From the NCBI GenBank assembly GCA_018398575.1, contig JAGTXZ010000018.1:620001-684000 (forward strand): DNA of 64,000 nt, in the 5' to 3' direction. Origin of the DNA: Ampelomyces quisqualis. Taxonomy: Eukaryota > Ascomycota > Dothideomycetes > Pleosporales > Phaeosphaeriaceae. Below the pieces are notes generated by a model. The model saw nothing but the letters and a program-made list of their open reading frames with translations, searched no databases and was not told the DNA's origin. This document shows, in pieces, positions 22,674 through 33,950 of the stretch. Position 1 is the first letter of the stretch. The number at the start of each line of letters is the position of its first letter. Made by a program: the position numbers and the translations under genes.

Positions 22674-24616
22674 CTAAATATCAAACACTCCACCCATACC
22701 AACTCTGATATCTACAATATCCGCTCTCCACCCTTTATACCCCGGTAACCCCCTCTTGACCTCCCTCACCCTCTCGAGTCTCCTCTTGCCCTCTTCCTCT
22801 TGCGCCTGCTTGAAAGCATCCTCGTCGATCTCAAACTCATCCAAGCTACCCAGGCTCTCCTGCCTCGGTTTCGGCTTACTCGCTGCGTCACTGCGGCGAT
22901 GTGATGCTTGGCCAGTAAATGCAGAGATACCTGACTGGATAACGTCCTGGAAAGACGAGTGCCGGGGAGGCGGGTAGTTGCGAGAAAGGAAATTGGTGGA
23001 AGGGTTGGATAAGTCGACGTCGTCGAAGCCTGCGGTGTCGGAGGCGTCGATGGAGGGCTGCATGGCGGTTCGTTTGTCGCGCCATACACCGCGTCGGAGT
23101 TCGAAGTTTTCTTCTTCGAGGGAGCGGAGTTGGGTGAGGAGCTTGTCGCGCTCTTCGTCGAGAAGCTCTTGTACGCTCGAGTCCTCGATATTGCCGAGAT
23201 CTGCTTTGCGGCGACGTTGTTCGGCTTCACGGAGGCGTGCGTTCTCATTGCTTAGACCTGCAATGCGAGTGCGGAGTTCGGCGGCTTCGCGCTCGACCTT
23301 TTTGTGTTCTTGGAGGCGCGTCTGGTTCCGAGCATCGTTGTCGCGGTGGATCTGTGTGAGTGTTTCAATTTTCTTCTCGAGCAATTCCGCGCGGGATATC
23401 GAGTCTGACGCCTTGCGATTCGCTGCACCGAGCTCTGCCTCTAGTTGTGCCACGCGCGTCTGTGCATTGTCGCGATCTGAGCCCTCCTTGTCCGCTTGCT
23501 CGCTTGCCTTGTCTAGATTGGCTTTGAGGTCTGAAAGCTCGGTCTTGGTGGAGCTAGCATCCTGTTCAGCTTTTTGTAGCGAGGTTTCGAGGTTCGAAAT
23601 TTTAGACTGTAGCTCGTTGTGCTTGTTGGTCTGTTCCGACAGCTGCTTGTTCAAGTTCGAAATCTCAAGCTCCAGTGACTCGACTGTGGCCGATTTCGAT
23701 GCAACCTGTGCATTCAAGTCATCGATCGACGAGGAGTGGCTGGGTGATGCGGTCGATGTGCGACGATTCGCTTTCGTGCTTTGCGACTGAGCTTGTGAAA
23801 GTTGACGCTTAAGTGATTCCACTTCAGCTTTCTGTACCACGCATTAGCCTCCCGCATTTGCCCAGAGGTAGTTGGAAATCATACCAGCTTATCCGTCTCC
23901 TTGCCCTTCTCAACAGCAAGCGCAACATCTCCTCGTCCCTCTCGAAGCTCCTCAAGCTCCTCTTCGCCCTTCTGCCATCGAGCCTGATTCTCCTCGACCT
24001 CAACAGCCAATTTCTTGTTTTCCTTCTCCAACTCCTCAATCCTATGCGCCTGCTCCCTGTACACCTCACTTGTGATCCCTCCTCCAGGCGTCACCGGATT
24101 CGGCGAGGTAGGGGTACCCGCAGCTCCGGATCTATAGAAGGACTCGGATCGCTGGCGCGACTCAATAGCGACAGAGGGCTTGCGACCATGTGACGCCTTG
24201 GGTGCGATTAGCTCTGCAGGCTCATCGTCGTCTTCTTTCGGTGGTTGCGCTGCGGTAGTGGCTTCGACTGGTTCGGATGCGTGTTCTTCGGGCTTGTCTT
24301 CGGTCGTGTCTGGCACGGGTGAGGCTCCGGCTTCGGCGGGAGCTTCAGTCTTCTCCTCAGTCTTCTCCTCCTTCTTCTTTGAACCACCAGCTTTCTTTGC
24401 CTTCTGCTTTTTCAATTGCTCATACTAGGAAGCTAACATTAGCTTGGAGCTCATGTGAATCATCTAAGCTAATGTCTCAGGCTGTGAGAGCCAGCCGTGT
24501 CTCGCAAGGTAGCTTGTTGTGTCTGGATGATGAGCTCAGGAGGCAGTGACAGGATCACTTACGCGCTTCTTAGCAGCTGCGACCTTTTCTGCCTTCTCTT
24601 TGTCTTCATCGGCCAT
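22674..24616 (-). CDS. long coiled-coil protein, unknown role
   Basis: Exons 24616-24563, 24424-23885 and 23831-22674 give 583 residues. The N-terminus is highly charged (MADEDKEKAEKVAAAKKR then KKQKAKKAGGSKKKEEK), followed by an acidic Pro/Ala/Thr-rich linker and Ser-rich patches. From about residue 140 to 440 it is almost continuous heptad-patterned coiled coil (for example LELEISNLNKQLSEQTNKH, AQLEAELGAANRKA, SLEEENFELRRGVWRD). The C-terminal part is partly disordered and ends in a compact motif (GLPGYKGWRADIVDIRVG) that looks conserved. I recall similar ascomycete proteins labelled only as M protein repeat or viral A-type inclusion-like, a name that reflects coiled coil and not function. 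A tether, scaffold or Golgi-type role is possible but unproven. There is no signal peptide or membrane segment. Confidence 0.85.
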
Positions 24617-25962
24617 AGTTCCGTGGAAAAATTCCGTGAAAAGTGAGTCAAAGATCTTGAGGTGATGAGCTTGTGTGGAGCCATGTCGCCGAAAGCTCGG
24701 TGATGCCAACTTGCTCCCCGCATTGACACTAAAGTAGATTAGGCCTAGTGAATATACTAATTACTCCGTACCTTGCGCCAAATACTCCCTGCTCGAAAAC
24801 CATCTTCATCATAACGAATAACAAGATATTAGCTTTCTATTTCCTCATCATCTCCATGCGTTCCTTACTGCTAACTCACCCCTCTCAAGAATCGCCATGT
24901 ATGCAGCTTCAAGCCACGACACCAACCCCCAGCCTCAAATCCTCCCCGAGTCCCGCTATACTCCCTATAGTAATGCACATACATATACATGCAACCAACC
25001 AACCAATCCGGGAACCACACTCCCCCTTGAAATCCTCTACCCGCCGATAAATAACCCCGTGGCTCAGGTCAGGCGTTTCATGTATACAGTACTCCTCCGT
25101 ACGGGGTAGGTGCAGTACGTATCAGACATGCGAGATAGGATTGGGCTTGGCGGGGCCTAGGTTAGCAGGCTACAATACATGCGTGCGTGCATGCATAGGT
25201 AGCAGGGCAAGGGGGGGGGGAAGCGAAATGCAGGGCTTGTTGCTTGGGAAAATAACGACTGTGTCGCCGTGGGGCCAGAGTGGGGATGGGAAGCGACAAG
25301 GCGCGGGTTCACCAAAATTCGCATAAATGATTTCAATGTGTCATGAGCTGATATCAAGAAGAATGGTCATCACAATCAAAAGGCAAATTTTGCCATATAT
25401 GAGGATTTTCATTTCAAGATTGCAGCTACTTCTTAGCCCAATCGACTATCTATTCGCAATCTCTTGGCGCTAGATACCAAAGAAATTTTGTCTGCGGCTC
25501 TCCAGAAATGAGAGATGGCTAGTGCGCCGCCGGCGGACGGTGAAGCGCGATCAAATGACCGAAAAGCGCCGTGTCTGCGATGGACATGTTGGCAAACGAG
25601 AGGTGGTGTGTATGTGCGCCGCGCAAAAGAAGACCAGTCAAAGTATCCCAGATCTTGTATCGCTCGCTTCATGCACTATGCAAAGCAGATCGGAGCCGTA
25701 GATACCCGTCCTCTTTAGGCTCGGGAGATACACAAGGAAAAAGTGAGAGACAACGAGTGTAAGAAAATCTGGATCGCGTTCCAATAACATGCATCGCAGG
25801 GATTGCGCCGTTAAACATTCATAGCCTCGCGGTAAACTCGGTGTCCATGCCAGATGTGTGAGGGATGTGTAGACCATGATGTCGTGAACCAATGCGCAGG
25901 TGCGGCGATGCAAATGCGGTCGTTCGTATTAGGGTACGTAAGATGTGTATAGGGGGGTTGAT
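24617..25962. other. intergenic
   Basis: No supportable gene. It holds a TACTCCGTAC word at 24762-24771, a related TACTCCTCCGTAC near 25090, and a G10 run at 25211-25220. The left part is C/A-rich, consistent with the promoter of the coiled-coil gene. Confidence 0.5.
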
Positions 25963-28671
25963 TCAGTTGGAATCAATTGCTGAAGCTTGTGACGAGGAAG
26001 AATCTTTAGACTTCCAGAACATCAACTTGCTCAGGCGCTTCATTTTCTTTTTATCCTTTGGCAGCTCCAAATGTTCTGATTGAGGCCGCTGCTCGATGGA
26101 AAGCTTGCTCTTCTCGCCATGAGACGAGCTGTTAATCAATCGAGACAAGCTTGCAATGCTGGAACGCTTGCGGCGTCGGGTCTCTAGATCGCTAGGGTCG
26201 GAGCACAAAGAAGCTGAGCAGTCACCAGGTCTGCGTGGACTAGGCAGGGAATATGAATTCTGCATGGCGCTGGTCATGGTTGACCTGGACGACGTCAGAG
26301 AAGGCACATCGTCGACCGAGATGCGAAGCTCGGGTCCAGGCTCGCCAAAGCGAGGTGACGGCATAATAGAGTAGTCCGTCACCGATGAGGCTGCGGTGCC
26401 GACGCGAGATGTTTCGAAAGATATCCGACTAGATCGGTAGTCTGGGGACGCGAAGGACGAGGTAAAAGTGTCTGGTGTCATGAGACTTTGCTGAGGAAGT
26501 GGTAAAGCCATATTCATCATGGGCTGATGCTCCTTCGGTTCGTCTGCTACTAGCTGTGGCGTGACAGTAGCATCGGAAGAATGTGTAAGTGATGACGTGC
26601 GGGGTTCTTCGTAATCTTCGACAACTTCAACTAGACCAGCTTCGGGTGAGCTGCGCGAATGCGAAACATCATGTGGAGTGCCACGGGGAGACAGAGGCTC
26701 TTCTAATCCTGTCTCTCCGTTCTTCTCTGTTCGCTTAATACCCAGGCCATCGTTGAAGTCCCATTTGATCGCAGTACCCTCATGCTTGCCGTCAGTCTCC
26801 ACGACCTGGATCTTGGGTTCTTCGGTCTCCTCTGATTCTTCTGCAACAGATACTGGCTGCATCTCTTTCGGCGACACAGCCGAGTCATCTTCGGGTTCCT
26901 CCTCTTCGAACACATCCGCCATCGGGGAAGCTGAAGCAATTGCTGATGACCTGAGCTCGAAAGGCACAAGCTCAGGCGCGCTCTCAGTCCTACGGTGATT
27001 GACTACAAGACCACTAGCGCTGTGCATCGCTCGCCTGTGTGCTGAGAATCCTCGTTGCTGTAATCTTGCACTAGATCCAATTGGGGTATTGAATGGGCCA
27101 AGTGCTGCATCGAGATCAATGATCGGGCTTATGACATCAGAATCAACGCGCTCCAACTGCCTCGGCTGCCAGGACGCGAAATCCGTATCGATTTTCAGCA
27201 CAGGAGTCGACGACTCACTCGGGGACACAATGGTGACTGTAGTATCTTCATCAAAATTAGGCTCAAAATCCATGTCCTCGGAAGAGTCTGTTTCATCCTG
27301 ATCGGGAATGAACTCCGCAGGAGGGGTAGACAACTTTGACTTTGACTTCTTGCTGTGCTTGCTTTTGCGTGGGATTATGGAATTCGCCCAAGACTTGACT
27401 TTGCGTGGTTTGCGACTAGACTTGCGGATCGAGGGCTTGGACTTTTCGACCTCCTCTACAGAGTCCTCGCCGTCCACTGATGGAGAGGGCAACGAAGCTT
27501 CCATGGAGCGCGAAAGAGAGGGATCAGATCTGCTGGTAGGGAGCGCTCGCATCGAGTGGTCGCTGCGCTTCGACTCGAGTCGAAAGAAACTACGTCGCTT
27601 CGTAGAGGCATGTGTTGAACCGGATGCAACTAGTGAGGTAGGTGAGACGGCAGACATGGGTCGTTTTCGATCTGACGAGTCTCCAGCGAGCGGGCTGGTC
27701 ATGAAGTTGTCTAGAATGGCACCGGCAGTACTTGGTCGTCCTTCGTCCTGAACCGTGCTCAAAGAGGGACGACCCATGCGAGAAGGTTGTGGACTTGAGT
27801 TACTGCCGCCCACGATCGAAGAAAGGCTGTTAGTCGCCGAGTGGCCACGGAATGTCGACATTGATCCTTCAGTCTCCGAGGATATGGTCGAGAGTGGGCG
27901 GATGTACTCGACTCTGTCGGAAAACCCAACGCGAGCCCTTGAGGGTAGGCGTGCTGCTGGATCGCCCTCGGCACCATTGCCGCGCAACGACGGTTGGGAG
28001 ATGGATCTGTTGACCGAGTGGCCGAATGTGAAGGCGTTGCTTTCAGAGGGTGTAGAGGGCGCACTACCGGCACGTGCTGGAGCCGGTGGGTTCATAATCG
28101 ACGTCAGATCGTGGGAGGAAATGGCGCCTGAACGGCGATGCGCATGACCGCGGCGACCAGCTGGTGGGCCGGGACGGAGTGTGGCATTTGGTGAAGGCAA
28201 CACACCGTCACCTTTGGTTGGGCTACTGCTCATCAGCGACATGCCGCCAGGTCGGACCTCCCCGCCAATGAGCTCGCTCCCACCTCGCCTGTGACCACCT
28301 TGGACAGGCTTTTCTGGTGTTGCAGCGAGGGCAGTTGGTGTATGTGGAGGTGATGGACCGGTGCTTGGCTGTGTTGTGGCTGCGGGATTGAAAGAGAAGG
28401 CTGGCAGTGCGCTGACGGACTTTTGACGGTGGTGAGGCATGGAGGCTCGACGGCCGGATGGGTATGCGTGGGGTGACATTGGCTGCAATGTCGTAGGGGT
28501 GGGTTCCGAAGAAGAGGTGTCGGGGCCGCGCATGGGGAACGAGAAGTGTGGGTTGGGCAGAAGCTCGACAGGCCCAGCATTGGCGGGCTGACGACGCTGG
28601 TAGAGCGGTGCGCCGATGCTGCCTGACTGCGACTGTGTCGCGTGGTGTCGTGGCAGAGCAATCTGCGCCAT
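25963..28671 (-). CDS. large disordered Ser/Pro-rich protein
   Basis: A single 902-residue frame starting MAQIALPRHH. It is nearly all low complexity: Pro/Ser/Thr/Arg-rich in the first third with repeated HRR and RRxS patterns (HRRGGSE, HAHRRSGAI, HRRTESAPE), then a strongly basic patch (SIRKSSRKPRKVKSWANSI and RKSKHSKKSKSK), acidic stretches (DSSEDMDFEPNFDEDTT, EEEEPEDDS), and a basic amphipathic C-terminus (DKKKMKRLSKLMFWKSKD). There is no signal peptide and no membrane segment, so despite my recollection that Aspergillus relatives are labelled cell wall proline-rich protein, secretion is not supported. Many RxxS sites suggest phosphorylation by basophilic kinases (inference). The C-terminal basic/aromatic motif could bind membrane. 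The GC-rich upstream DNA creates a false overlapping frame (28223-29566). Confidence 0.8.
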   Translation of the reverse strand: MAQIALPRHHATQSQSGSIGAPLYQRRQPANAGPVELLPNPHFSFPMRGPDTSSSEPTPTTLQPMSPHAYPSGRRASMPHHRQKSVSALPAFSFNPAATTQPSTGPSPPHTPTALAATPEKPVQGGHRRGGSELIGGEVRPGGMSLMSSSPTKGDGVLPSPNATLRPGPPAGRRGHAHRRSGAISSHDLTSIMNPPAPARAGSAPSTPSESNAFTFGHSVNRSISQPSLRGNGAEGDPAARLPSRARVGFSDRVEYIRPLSTISSETEGSMSTFRGHSATNSLSSIVGGSNSSPQPSRMGRPSLSTVQDEGRPSTAGAILDNFMTSPLAGDSSDRKRPMSAVSPTSLVASGSTHASTKRRSFFRLESKRSDHSMRALPTSRSDPSLSRSMEASLPSPSVDGEDSVEEVEKSKPSIRKSSRKPRKVKSWANSIIPRKSKHSKKSKSKLSTPPAEFIPDQDETDSSEDMDFEPNFDEDTTVTIVSPSESSTPVLKIDTDFASWQPRQLERVDSDVISPIIDLDAALGPFNTPIGSSARLQQRGFSAHRRAMHSASGLVVNHRRTESAPELVPFELRSSAIASASPMADVFEEEEPEDDSAVSPKEMQPVSVAEESEETEEPKIQVVETDGKHEGTAIKWDFNDGLGIKRTEKNGETGLEEPLSPRGTPHDVSHSRSSPEAGLVEVVEDYEEPRTSSLTHSSDATVTPQLVADEPKEHQPMMNMALPLPQQSLMTPDTFTSSFASPDYRSSRISFETSRVGTAASSVTDYSIMPSPRFGEPGPELRISVDDVPSLTSSRSTMTSAMQNSYSLPSPRRPGDCSASLCSDPSDLETRRRKRSSIASLSRLINSSSHGEKSKLSIEQRPQSEHLELPKDKKKMKRLSKLMFWKSKDSSSSQASAIDSN

Positions 28672-31600
28672 TGCGAGAAATTAGCAGCCCGTGTGGACGG
28701 GCAGGCGTGACGAGATTAGGGATGGCACCACGAGCGGGCGCACAGCAAGTGCTTGGTCGGCAGAGTGAGACTGGCGACGTGCGTCCCAGGGACGATGGAC
28801 GGGATCGGAATGGCGACAGGTGGTTGGCTCGGCACGGGTCGAGGTAGCACGGATCTGCGTACAGCGGGCGTGAGACGAAACAAGCGCTTTTGGGGTACAG
28901 AATGCTGACCGACGCGATGACTGCTGCGCGCAATCGAGTCAGCACGCAGGCTGCAGGCGGGGTGCTGGGCAGTGCGAGGGCGACTGCGTGCTGTAGAGAC
29001 GGGCGCGTGGTGGAGTGATGGGTGGTGTGGTGGACCGGCAGGCTGCTGGGGACGCGCGAGTGCGAGTGCGGACTGGGTGAAGCCAGTACACCCAAGAGTA
29101 AGGAACGACGGGCAAATGAGCGGACAGAGGCCGTACGTCGACTCGGGCGTGGTGAGTGCGACGATGGGCTCCAGAGACGATGAGGAGGGGGCGGCGGGCG
29201 GGCGGCGGAGAGGATGCGGTGGGTGAGAGAGAGGGTGGTGTAGGGTGTAGGGTGTGGGTGTGGGTGTGGGTGTGGGCGGGAGGGCAGGCGGGCGCCGGGC
29301 AGGCAAGAGGAAGCCCCGACTCTTTTTGCTACCTGCGGGCTACTGGGGTGCTGGGGTACTGGCAGGGCAAGGCGCGCTAGGGCCGACCAGGCTATTATTC
29401 TGTTATCCTTGACCCTGCTGCCGCTCTCACACTCGTAGTCTCGCAGTGCTGCTAGACTACTGCACACCCAGCGCGTCCAGACTCCAGGCTGGTCCTTTGT
29501 CTGCTGCTTGCGGCTCTCACGACTCACAACCGGCTCTCGCTGTCTGCCCGTCGCCCAGTGCGCCATGTTCCTGCCCGAGTCCTCGGCCTCGATGGTTGTT
29601 TCACCGTTCCGCTCGTGGTGGGGCCATGCATCACCCGGCCAAGGGTCAGTTTGATATCCGCTCTACGCGACGAATCCATGCCCGTTTGATGACTCTGCAC
29701 CAGCTGTGCAGGGGCTCGTCCTCGCCGCCCATAAATAGGCTGTGATAGACGAAATGCGGAGAAGCGGGACAGAAGGAGCAATGATTGTTTGTCAGTCGCC
29801 TCCCCGAGACGTCCCACATGATGCATGCTTGATTGCAATGAAGGACCTTGGCCTCAATCAGAGCAAGATACGCACCTCATCAACGCCGGTGGGACAAGTC
29901 CGCAAGAGGAAGTGCATCAATACTTGCTGCATGGTTGGCGCCTGGTCGAGAGGGACCATCTGGCCTTTCCGTGTGCATGAGGTTCGACGCCGCCTGCGTC
30001 TCATCCCAGCAGGCCGGGTGCATTTCCAGACACGTCTTCACGACATCTGCACCGGCCGTCGCTATTACTAGACTTTTCAGTGTTTGCGAAATGCTGATCA
30101 GCGCTGTGGACCCGTTGTGTGTCGCCAGGACATGTTCGGCCGCTTTTTTCTGCTGCAACTCCACAAACACGAACAGCCCACTATCAAATACTCTGACGTC
30201 ATCCGGCCCTACTAAGGCCGTGCCGCAGGTTTGTGATCTTCAGGGACCACTCGGCGCCCTCACGTGAACCAGCAATTCCTGTGCTATCATCTCCGCTTCC
30301 CATTCTTACTTTTGCATGTGCACATGCCACAGGGACCACGCCGGGGCCGCCAAGGTTTTGGCGAGGACACGCCGAATGCGAAAACAAACAACGCCAGAAG
30401 TCACACCGACATCTCTCAATGGAGACGACCTGCATGTTTGGAGATTCGCAATCTTGCAAGCTGTGCAGATTGCCAATCTCCGAGGTGTGGATAAAATGCT
30501 CACTAAACGGGGGAATTGCAAATCAGCCACCATGGCTCGTTCGGCCAATGAGGAGCGCGCAGCCACATCTGCATTGCCTCTTCGCCAACCCATCTCTCAT
30601 TCATCATCACTGCCCTGCCAAGCTGATCTTGACTCGTGTGCAACAAGCGACATGGTCACATTGGACATGATTGGAACCATTGCCAGAATCCCGTATTGGC
30701 TGAGCTGGCTTCCATCTCATCCTCAAATGCCTCAGAATTGAATGCCTCAGAATGGAGTACGTTGGCGATTGCGCGTCAGCAAGTCACAGTTCGTTTGGAG
30801 CCGGGCCCTCTGCCCAACTCGTACGGTTGCCCGCGTCCATTCCGCTTTCCTGCCTTATCAAGCTCGTTTGTCTGCATCGGTTCATGCCACTTGGTTCGGC
30901 TGACGGGAGCTCGCAAAGCCCCTCAGCGCTAGAAAGCTGTGCTGTCCACACGACCATTCCATCACGACTCGGCACAACGAGAGCCTGACCCAAACGTGGG
31001 CAAGCGAGTCGTAAGAAGTCAGCTCTGCTCCGACACGAGTTGTTCGACAGCAAGGGCGACACTGGACACCGTATCCAGTCATCGCTGCCATCGACCACGT
31101 TTCGTGACACTCATGGCAGAAGGTTATATGCACGTTCCAGCTCGACCATGGTGTCCAGATTGTGAAGACCTTGTTCGGGAACCAGGACGAGAAGGGAATG
31201 CAGGTCGCTTCGCACCGCGTTGAGCAGACTGCAACGCCAACCTACTGTACATACGGCAGTACGCCCTATCGCGACATATGTAGCGATGCTGCACCTTGCT
31301 CTAGCGCATGCGCGACGCTAATCTTCAGGGTTGGCGGCCGATCGACTCTCCTCTGTTGCCTTGCATCCGCTTAGCTCGGTGCTGAGACCAATGACGCCGA
31401 AGGTCCGCTACCGTCCAACAACCCTACCATACGCGCACACTTTGCCAGCCAGCGCTGCGAGTGCAACCTCATCGCGGGGGGAGCGCTACGCCAAACGCTT
31501 GCAAAGACGCAACTGCAAAGACAAGTCCTGGAGGTCTCGATTGCGCACTCAGCGTCTCGGCACAATTGCGGCGAGGTCGATTTCCTCCACCATGTTGCGG

Positions 31601-32265
31601 TGAAGCGCTCAAGCGCGCTACACGATACCATCCCGCACCGTATCCACGCCGCCACCGTCATCTCCTTGCGTAGTATAGGCTCGGCTGCACTGCGGCGATA
31701 TACTCCGCAGCCGGCTTCGTGGTGACGGCACATCACGAGCGCTGGAAACTTTCCCAGCTGCCGTAGCGCTGGGTCTGCAGGTAGCGTGGCCTCCAACGCT
31801 GCTGATCGGTGAACGTACCCAAGTGACCAAGTCTGCAGCACAGTGGCACAACAAGACTGGTAAAGCTCAAGTCTTCCATCCTCGCTTGTAGTTTGTGATT
31901 GGTGACTTGCTGTCCACGCGACCTGCTCCATGGCCTGGGATGCTGATCACCGTGCAGGACTCCACGCAGTGCAGACGATTGTTTTCAAGTGCGGTGGCCT
32001 TGCAGAATCTCTCGACAACTCGGCCGCCACCGGTGAGGCTTGCAAGCGCTGATGCATGGCGTAGTCAGGATATGAGGTGCGATCGGTACTGCGCGGAAAC
32101 TGACGAATCATTAGCTTGGGACAATTGCCCCATGCATGACTCGGGCCGCAGAATGGGAATGGGCTCAAACGTCGGATCATGTCTCAGTGCACGGAAGATC
32201 TCCCGCTTTATTTTCAAACAAGAGGAGCATCATTCTGAAGATGCGAGTAACGCGCTTGCATGGAA
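28672..32265. other. gene-poor region upstream of Ser/Pro-rich gene
   Basis: About 3.6 kb with no convincing gene on either strand. The first kilobase is very GC-rich, with Pro/His-rich translations, and includes the GT-rich repeat at 29241-29276. The remainder has many medium frames without domains. Confidence 0.45.
29241..29276. repeat. GGGTGT-type short tandem repeat
   Basis: Two copies of a TAGGGTG-like unit run into four copies of a 6-bp GGGTGT-type unit, in the 5' region of the Ser/Pro-rich gene. The units resemble degenerate telomere-like G clusters, but the location is internal and the copy number small, so a simple slippage repeat is the best reading. Confidence 0.7.
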
Positions 32266-32357
32266 GCTACCATAGGGTGCCAGGACGACAATCAGATGGA
32301 CCACTAAGGCACGAGATATGCACGTGACTGATTGTCGTCCAGGCACCTGGTAGTAGC
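32266..32357. repeat. 30-bp imperfect inverted repeat with 32-nt spacer
   Basis: The arms at 32266-32295 and 32328-32357 are reverse complements at about 25 of 30 positions. The inner 20 bp (GGTGCC.GGACGACAATCAG) match except for one base. The spacer is 32 nt. It sits at a sharp change from GC-balanced DNA to an A/T-rich stretch (32350-32600). It is a foldback structure, either a mini-transposon remnant or a hairpin-forming site. Confidence 0.75.
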
Positions 32358-32959
32358 TAAGTGCTTTTTAAGCAGTTTTGGAAGTTCTTTCTTTCTTCTT
32401 GTATATTATCTTCGCGCATTACTCTTTTAGTGTTTCGTTTTGTCTAGTACCTTGGCAAAAAGAATCCTAAGTTCAAGCCTTACATTCAAAGGTGTTATAT
32501 ATTCTTATTCTTCTCTCAAACCAAAAATTTAATAAGTAGTATTCCAATTGTGCGTGCCGACTAGTTCACAGCATACATACTCCTGCTCTACCCACGTCCT
32601 TTGCAAAAGCTAGATCTATCAACATGTTCATCATAATACTCGTCCTACTCATTTTTGAAAACGAGAAACGAACAAGGCAAACCAACCCACCCACACCACG
32701 TCCTCGAAGTCAAGTGTTGCCAAAACAGCGATTCACAAACCCCCACGACACCCTGGAGAATCCAAGTCGACAGAGTAAACTCGCTCTTTTTATATCCCTC
32801 CCCCCCTGCAATTCCCCATCTCCACGGCAATTCTTCCTCTCTCCGCCCCGTTCCCTGACAAACTCCACATCAAAGTCCACACTAACGCCGTTCCCCCAAC
32901 GCCCGATTCAAAACCTTGTCGTCTCTCTTCTCCCTCTGCCACACCGCGGCGTCAGCGAC
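32358..32959. other. A/T-rich intergenic segment
   Basis: It is visibly richer in A and T than the flanking DNA up to about 32600, then C/A-rich. No gene is seen. The composition break next to the inverted repeat suggests inserted or RIP-affected DNA, which is inference. Confidence 0.45.
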
Positions 32960-33256
32960 CCATCAGCATATCAAAAGAAAACAACCTCAGATGGGCGAGG
33001 ATGGAAGACATCCAGGCTGCGACATGGGATTAGTGGCGGATGTCGAGGGTGTAGATGGAGACGATGGAGGTTTGGGGCAAGGTTGCTTGAATCGTTGGGA
33101 TGGGATGTTAACGGCGCGCGTTCGTTCGGGTCCGCGAGGCAGAGGGGTGTGTCTTGGAGGTAATGCGGTTGCTAAGCCGATGCCAGATGGACTGTCTGTG
33201 ATGGCGATGACGCGGCTAGGGAATGGAGACATGGTGGAGGTTGGTGTGGAAGACAT
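32960..33256 (-). pseudogene. decayed short-chain dehydrogenase/reductase, 5' part
   Basis: The frame starts MSSTPTSTMSPFPSRVIAIT and runs into SPSGIGLATA, the TGxxxGIG cofactor loop with its first Gly replaced by Asp. It then breaks. A second frame supplies LCLADPNERA, the acidic beta-2 region; a third supplies TSIVSIYTLDIR, then an in-frame TAA, then SHVAAWMSSILAHL, which is the beta-3/alpha-4 region of a classical SDR. So the order of SDR elements is kept but at least two frameshifts, a stop and a loss of the key Gly disable it. A gttgtt...cag intron-like stretch follows at about 32985 and no later SDR motifs (YxxxK) are seen, so the 3' half is missing or unrecognisable. No intact copy lies in the window. 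Confidence 0.75.
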
Positions 33257-33950
33257 GGGGCCTGGGAATTGTCATTTGGATAAGAGTTGAGGTCCTTGTA
33301 GTCTAAATCAAATGCGTGTATGGACCCGAGAGTGTGTGGGGTGATCTCGTCTTCCTATACCTTTGGACGACTCCTCGCGTATTCTATGCGTTGTCGTTTC
33401 GGTACTAGATCCCAATGGTTGGTTTTCCTAGAGGTCAGATGATGTTCGCGAAGGATTGGCTGGCAAAGCGACCGAACATCACGAACCTACCTCACAACCT
33501 CCAAATTTGCAGTGAAAAAAGCAGACGCTAGAACAGAGGAATAAGGTCTTGTAAGATGGAAACGGAGTGGTATCGATCGTGTGAATGTATTCATCACCTA
33601 TGAGCGACCCCTGCCCTGTGGCGCCTACCCAAATGCATGGCCATCATGCAGCTTTTGCCCAAACTCCGAGCTCAAAAGCAAAAGTAGACGGCTAAAAAGG
33701 ATGTAGATTGAAAGTGACGCGCAGAGTGTGTCCGATATGCTCAAGGCATCTTGGGCTATCAGCTCAAGTTCACCGCTGCTGGCGTGGGTCTTGGAAAAGC
33801 GTTCAATGCAGTCCGAGCTGAGGACATCGTCTCGTGATCATGTTCGTGTATATATCGCCTGTCATCTAGCGGTGGGATACGCTTTCTGACATCGTATGGC
33901 GGATACTACATTCCATGTCCGCAGGTCTGCGAACGACAGCGAAAGCATGT
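33257..33950. other. intergenic
   Basis: No gene seen. It lies between the SDR remnant and the 3' end of the Taf14 gene. Confidence 0.5.

Noticed and set aside
22978..23790. 270-codon antisense Ser/Arg/Leu-rich frame
   Set aside because: A shadow of the coiled-coil gene on the other strand (Lys/Glu/Leu codons read as Ser/Leu/Phe).
28223..29566. 447-codon frame overlapping the start of the Ser/Pro-rich gene
   Set aside because: Same strand but a different frame, with Pro/His/Ser/Arg low complexity from GC-rich DNA. It has no domain and it conflicts with the better 902-residue frame.
31371..31931. 186-codon - strand frame
   Set aside because: Cys/Arg/Ser-rich random text with no domain or start context, inside a gene-poor region.
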